From positions 14,772,291-14,836,290 of the forward strand of contig OZ020515.1 of NCBI GenBank assembly GCA_963971425.1: 64,000 nt of DNA, written 5' to 3'. A model generated the notes under the pieces. The model was not told where the DNA came from. It saw only the letters and a list, made by a program, of their open reading frames with translations, and searched no databases. This DNA is from Bryoerythrophyllum caledonicum (taxonomy: Eukaryota > Streptophyta > Bryopsida > Pottiales > Pottiaceae). The position numbers and the translations under genes were made by a program. Numbering within the stretch: position 1 is the first letter of the stretch; each line of letters starts with the position of its first letter. This document shows positions 58,501 through 64,000 of this stretch, piece after piece.

Positions 58501-61500
58501 AAAATGAGTGCAGAGACTTCAAAGCAATTCTAAGAAAATCGCAAGACCTAACTCGATCTTCTAGTAATGTTTCAACAAGAATGACGAGGACATCCTTTAA
58601 GAAAATCGTTGAAGGAGACGTTGAACCCGTAAGACAAAAATTGAATAATCAATGATAAATGCGACATAACAAAACTTTACTTATTAATACTTGCACAGTT
58701 GAATCAATCTTTCTTAACTAAAGACGAAGAAAGTTTAAGTCCAGAACAAAGAACTTTATACATTATATGACACACAAGGTTTTGCAGACCATTTGAGAAC
58801 TTACCCTGCTGCAGATCCAACAATTAACAGTGACTCGCCTAAGAGATTTAGTTCTGATCGAACCATTCGTCCTTCTCCGTGAAATCTAGTCATCGTTTCA
58901 GCAATACCCTGTTCATTTGAATACTTGAAAGTCAGAAAGAACATGTGAGGAATGCACCAGAAATTTACAAGAATATACTTTCCCAGACATTTCCCATTCA
59001 TTGAATTGAGCCGACTTCTTAGCGGATAAACACACCTGCATGTATGGTAACATGGCTACGTCCCCTGCCCTTGCAAGTCGTAAGAAGGAGGTACAAACTT
59101 GAAGTCGTGCTCGCATAGTATCTTTCTCAGTGTCGCCAAATTCCTGTCATTCAGGAATTGATCGAGAACGATGCTGTACTTCGTTAAAAATTCCACAATC
59201 TATGCCAAATGTCACTATTTCCAGTAAGGATAGCATAGCTAATTCAGTATGCAACGAAACATGAAAAGAATCCTAAATTAGAACTTCTGCGAGCAATAGA
59301 AACTTGTACAGGCAGGAAATCACTCACTCTGGTCACAGGCAAAGATGTCAATAGCTTGAAAAGTTTATCCACCACAAGAGGAATGGCAGCTGGGGCATGT
59401 TTGAAATAAGGACCCATGGCGTCAAAATGACGTGTATGAAGTTCAACTAGTATAGGTCCCTTCCAGTCCACCATCAAAAGGCGCTGAAGAATACCTGAAA
59501 AGATAAATGACATTGCCAAAGAGTTAGCTAAAGGTTAACAAAACTTGACTACTTGAAAGCAGATAAAATCTAACGACACAATGGAGCAAAAACTGCAGGA
59601 CTTCACCTTCAAGTATAGTCCTCAGCTCATTTGAGGGTGAAGTGCTTGCCAACGCAGCTCCCATAACCTTCTCTTGTATCCCACTCATGATATTCTCAAG
59701 GTACGTTTGAGTTGTCTCGAGAATCGTAACGTCCTGGAGAACAAGGCCGAAAACTTAGTTTGATCAACAAATTACCACATGACATCTACAAAAGTGGAAG
59801 TAAGAGCAGCACTTAGACGTCACAACGAGGGCTGAAGAAAATGCACAAAAAGGACGGAATATAAGCCAACATTTGTTTAAACCCTGCTGTCAAGCTGGTC
59901 ACAAGAAGGAAGCTGCGTTCATGAACTTTGTGCAATCGCATGTTTCGCAATCAAGAAAACAAAAACAAAAACGAAAACGAAAACGAACAATAATAAAAGA
60001 AACGCACAGACTTGAACCAGAAGACGTTAAGAAAAACGTGGCACAAACATCCAAGTGTCAATTATTACAACATAATCTCAAATGATACCAGGATCGTCTC
60101 ATAGGCTTAAGTTAGACGTTCTGTTGACATGGATCGACTCTAACCATACCTTGCTGGAGACTGATTCGAAGGTTGAACTGCTAAACGTCAACCGGAGCCG
60201 CTCGGCAACTTTAGAGGCCGCAAGAACAGGTTGTTGAGAAGACACATGACGAACAAGCTCAACCTGCATTTCCACCAGTGATAAATTTAAAAACATCTTG
60301 AACATTCAATCCAGGAACCTAGACAACTTAAACATGATTTTTTTTTTAAAGCTTGTACATCATCCAAAACAGCCGACTAAGAATCAAATTCATTTCCCGA
60401 ACTTAGGAAATAGCTGCCAATAGGTAATAGCAGCTTCAAGGTGAGGTCTTTTACAAGTCGACTTCGGAACTGGCTGAAGTCACTCGCACTTGAAAATTCT
60501 TGATTGAAGGTCTCACTCTCAGCAGAGCCATCCCCACCGTCTTTAATCAGCAGTCGCTGGAATGCAATGTCTAAGAGCACGGCACAGAAGTCCGGAGAGA
60601 TACCTACAGCATGGCTTCGCTTCTCCTTTTCCTTGTCCGTGAGTCCTTGTTGATCTGTCGTACTCATAGCTAAGGACGACTCCCGTAGCAATGTCTGTTA
60701 AGAAACAAGATATGTGTCATTGCTAGTAAAACGCAAGCAACAAGTAACTAAGAATCTCAGGCATAATCATATGCAGGGCATACAAATGGATGCCATTATA
60801 AAAGCTCCAGATGAAGGTCATGAGCATGAATGAAGACAGCAAATTACGTTGCAATGCAAATAACAAAAAGGTTGCACCTGAATGTTATCCGAAACTTAAA
60901 ACATTTGATAAAATAAACTGAAATGAAATATACAATTCCATAAAACAAGTACTTGTAGTAATAATTCAAAAAACCTGTAACGGCAACAAAGAATTGAAGT
61001 ACCGTCCAGAGAGGGAGGGCAATAGAATGCAACGCAAGCTTTGGGTGTTGAAGGAAACAAAGCATCTGCACAAACGGACAAACGAGCAAACAGACATGAA
61101 ATAACAGACTGCAGCGACAATTCAATGAGAAGTTAAACGATAGAGGAATTTGACCTGAATTTCAGGATTGCAGACGGCAAATAGTCGATCAAACCCAACA
61201 TACAGCATACAAAAAACGCAACTGACCTGGTGAAGATAAATAGTAACTTTTGAATCATTTCGAGCAACGCAATGTAGATTCTGCTGACCCAACGCCACCA
61301 TCGCTTCACACAGGCATTCTCCAAAATCGATTTCTTCGTCCATTTCCTCACCAGACGCTGCACGTTTATTTAGCTCAGAGAAATATGCTTTCGATGCATT
61401 GCAAAGAATGTCGAAGACTCCCTCCATGGCATTATCATAATTTCCCACCGACTCATCGACTGGTCTACGCCTGAAATGAATTGTGCACCGCAACTAATGT

Positions 61501-63746
61501 ACGTTAGTGTTTCTTCTTGTCCAAAATGTAAAGAAGGAAAGCAACAAGGATTATATGCCACTTGTATACCAGCATTATGAAGTTTCATCTCAAGTTTAAC
61601 GAGGATTCGCCATACCTTCCTGATATGAGCCTGAATACCTCGCAAGCACTATTCTGGAACTCTGCTGCACTAAGCAAGAAACCACATCTGTAACCAACGG
61701 CAACGCTTCGTTAGACAGAAGAATGACACAAAAATATGGCCATCAACCACCACTAATCGAGAAATCAATAAACCCGCCAGTAAGCGTATTTGTACGTGCA
61801 TGCAGAAGACAACCTTCGCTTAAATACATTGTTACTCTAAAAAGACATCGACTAAATATTATCAAAATCAGTACGGTAGGTATGTGCCTGACCTTCAGTT
61901 CTTAAAACCTTGAAAACCCTACGATACTGGTTTCTACAAAAACTGGATCATGATGAGTTTCATAACAGAACCACATGAAACTTGCCAAAGTGATAGAGAC
62001 TCACGCTTGTAAGAGGCCATATTCAGCCAGTGAAATCACAGGAGCCCACTCCGCATATGCAATCACAGCATTCAAGACCGCGGTCACAGCTGCGGCATGT
62101 TGTTTCGCTAACTCCATCTGGTTCTGCTGCACTGCAGTCATGGCTGCTCCGAAATGCTGATCTAGAAGCTGATAATGAACCATGACTTAAGTAAGAATCG
62201 ACGACCATACAAAAACCTCACCAAATGCGTCATACCGTCACAGAGAAGGAAACACAGCAGATAGATCTATGTTAAGATATAAATCTAGAAAAGGCTAATT
62301 TAACAGTATATAAAATGGATAGACATACGATAAATAGAAACTACGATTCAGAAAAGTAACAATGAAGCCTCTCAGAAGATGATACAGTGTGACCAGTAGG
62401 CATTGAATTTCGATAGGGATCATCACTAACCTTATATAGAAATGGCAAGGTTTGTGGCAATGTCTGAGTAAGACCCTGCAGTAATTGTCTTCGCCGCTCT
62501 CCTGTTATCCACAAAAGCAGGTAAACATCAGCCTTAACAAAACTACTAAGAATATCATTCACCTATTCTTCCATAATTACGCTTTAGATGGTTGGAGAAA
62601 GAGGCAACCTCTCAGTGGGAAAAAAGGCCCCATCGACCCAGTAAATTGTCAACCAAGTTAAAAGATAGCTTATTACCATCCAAGTCTTCATTGTGAACAG
62701 TGACATCCTCAGGGAGCAAACGAAAGAACATCGCGACTAATTCTGCCTGCCAAAACTTCAGGTCAGACATAGAAGTCGTATACTCGTTTCTAGAGGTGAC
62801 TCAGCATTTAAATGCACGTGAGGATTGTATACATGTTTAAGGTATTCAACACAAAGCAAGAGTGTGAGAGCATGTATGAACATGGCTTCACTTCAAATCA
62901 CCTAATGAAGAACGAGACAACAGAACCATGAAAAGCATGATTTATAGAAATTACATGAAGGGCACTGTTGCTGCCGAGAGTAAACAAAGCAGGAAGCATG
63001 TCCTTCCACAGTGGCGGCCCCTCCCTTCTAGCAACCTGATCAGAGTAACAAAAGACCACAAAGCAACAAGTATATACCACATATCAAATATCGCAAGGGG
63101 CTAAAGTTCAATTACACATGACTATAAAACTTTATCCACAGTCACAAACGATGAGAAATAGTTGCAAAGCAATATAAGTTACTCGTACAGAATTGTTTTA
63201 CTGCTGACATAACTTCAAAAACAACCTTAGAAGATTCAATTGCCACATGCTCAGAAATACTACCTCACTGATGACCAGGTACACTAAATAAAAGGACGCT
63301 GTATGGAAGCTATATTTACAGAAAAGCTCACCTCAGCCATGAGACCCGCAACCCGATTCTTGAGGGTCCACTGTTCACTAGGATTTGCACTCTCTTGCAA
63401 GAGGTTGCCAGCCATGGCCGTCATCTGTTGCCTCCCCTCAGGAGTCAGATTATCCCAGCGCATCCGTACCATGTGCTGTGTGAAAATAAACACATTGTGT
63501 TGAGTCCACACCGTATGCTTTAGACAGAAAAGGCTCTCAAACCTAATCACAAAGTTAACAGTGATTATATCTACACCTCTTAAACCTCTTAGATACGGAC
63601 TCCACATCATATCTACGGATATAAGAAAGATATTTGAAGTTTACCTGCAGCAGCCTCAAGCCGATGAGGCGGACTTCAAGGGATAACTCGGGTTTGACCA
63701 AACCAAACCCGACAGCAGCTAAGGTATGAACATCTCCTGATTTTAA
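55586..63746 (-). CDS. HST: HASTY / exportin-5 (5' end outside the window)
   Basis: HASTY is the plant member of the exportin-5 branch of importin-beta proteins. It works with Ran at the nuclear envelope and is needed for normal microRNA biogenesis and movement. Twenty-one exons are visible, with agreeing phases, giving 1176 residues: 63746-63645, 63475-63332, 63035-62955, 62746-62677, 62501-62431, 62168-62005, 61687-61616, 61470-61227, 61065-61003, 60694-60455, 60263-60150, 59733-59607, 59494-59328, 59143-59036, 58908-58805, 58480-58138, 57932-57703, 57396-56881, 56728-56431, 56049-55866, 55674-55586. The N-terminal Exportin-1-like repeats include HMVRMRWDNLTPEGRQ and AYAEWAPV. Further on come WSMYHTVTFFERALRR, AGYNILGLS, KLLRDLTRE and the C-terminal NVITNVT. 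Arabidopsis HST has about 1200 residues, so only a first exon of roughly 35-40 codons is missing. No frameshift or stop was seen. Confidence 0.95.
56128..56343. mobile_element. Small TA-flanked miniature element in a HASTY intron
   Basis: Inverted ends of at least 24 bases: the left copy (ACAGTAAAATTTATG..., to 56152) is mirrored by the right copy (56318-56343), with weaker matching for about 25 more bases inside. TA occurs at both borders, as in Tc1/mariner-type miniature elements. About 216 bases, no coding capacity, in the intron between exons 56728-56431 and 56049-55866. Confidence 0.7.
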
Positions 63747-64000
63747 CTGCATACAGCCATATAATTACGGATTTGTCAGGCGCAGCTACTCCATACGTAT
63801 CAGTCATCAAATTCTACATCCGACAAAAATGCAGTCACTCGCTTAATCATGGATGACCACGCCATGAACGACAAACTCGCTAGAAAGCAACGCTTAAATC
63901 ATTTCATGTCAAAAAAAACACTGTAATATTTCATCACCTTTAACACTTAAATAAGAAACACGCTGATTAGTGCCTTTCGCATTCATGAGCGCGTCTCTGA
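63747..64000 (-). other. HASTY intron sequence at the window edge
   Basis: The exon starting at 63746 is preceded by a proper acceptor (TATGCAG), and no ATG-led exon with the expected HASTY N-terminus is present up to 64000. This is therefore intron sequence and the first exon lies beyond the window. Confidence 0.6.

Overview
The window is nuclear DNA from a streptophyte, almost certainly a land plant. Two long spliced genes identify it. MED13, of the Mediator kinase module, lies on the + strand at 21779-32616. HASTY, the plant exportin-5, lies on the - strand at 55586-63746 and runs off the right edge. A third host gene survives only as a 3' fragment at about 54712-55040; it matches the end of bestrophin-like chloride channels of the VCCN1 type. 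Introns in the host genes are short (mostly 70-350 bases) with ordinary GT-AG borders. An early-diverging land plant such as a bryophyte is my best guess, but the sequence does not prove it.

Layout from left to right. Bases 1-9990 are a decayed Helitron Rep/helicase gene read on the - strand. It is split in two by about 7.4 kb that contains a decayed Ty3/gypsy element on the + strand. Next come an unidentified - strand ORF (9794-10882), a 354-base tandem repeat, a 200-base assembly gap, a small minisatellite, a TTAA-bounded miniature element, and an intact 1063-codon intronless gene (15327-18518) resembling the DUF7869 type, with a candidate DDE/D catalytic core. About 3 kb of A+T-rich DNA leads to MED13.

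From 32.6 to 47.5 kb the DNA is nested repeats. There are two orphan exons, a broken kinase-like gene at 35437-36390, and a hAT transposase relic from 37589. A complete CACTA element of 6907 bases (40100-47006) has inserted into the hAT relic and left a CAT target duplication. That CACTA element carries an open reading frame for a full-length protein-kinase-like domain (44486-45922). It is related to the broken copy at 35.4 kb, so a kinase-like gene family seems to be travelling with repeats.

From 47.7 to 54.6 kb there are a second TTAA element, a - strand accessory-type relic, and an A/C-rich, T-poor tract broken by four intron-like segments. Two + strand ORFs and a perfect (AAC)39 tract follow. 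HASTY fills the rest, with a small TA-flanked miniature element in its second-last intron.

The two intact host genes do not form a pathway cluster. MED13 works in transcription control; HASTY works in microRNA biology. A 333-base foldback in a MED13 intron is the most tempting small-RNA candidate in the window.
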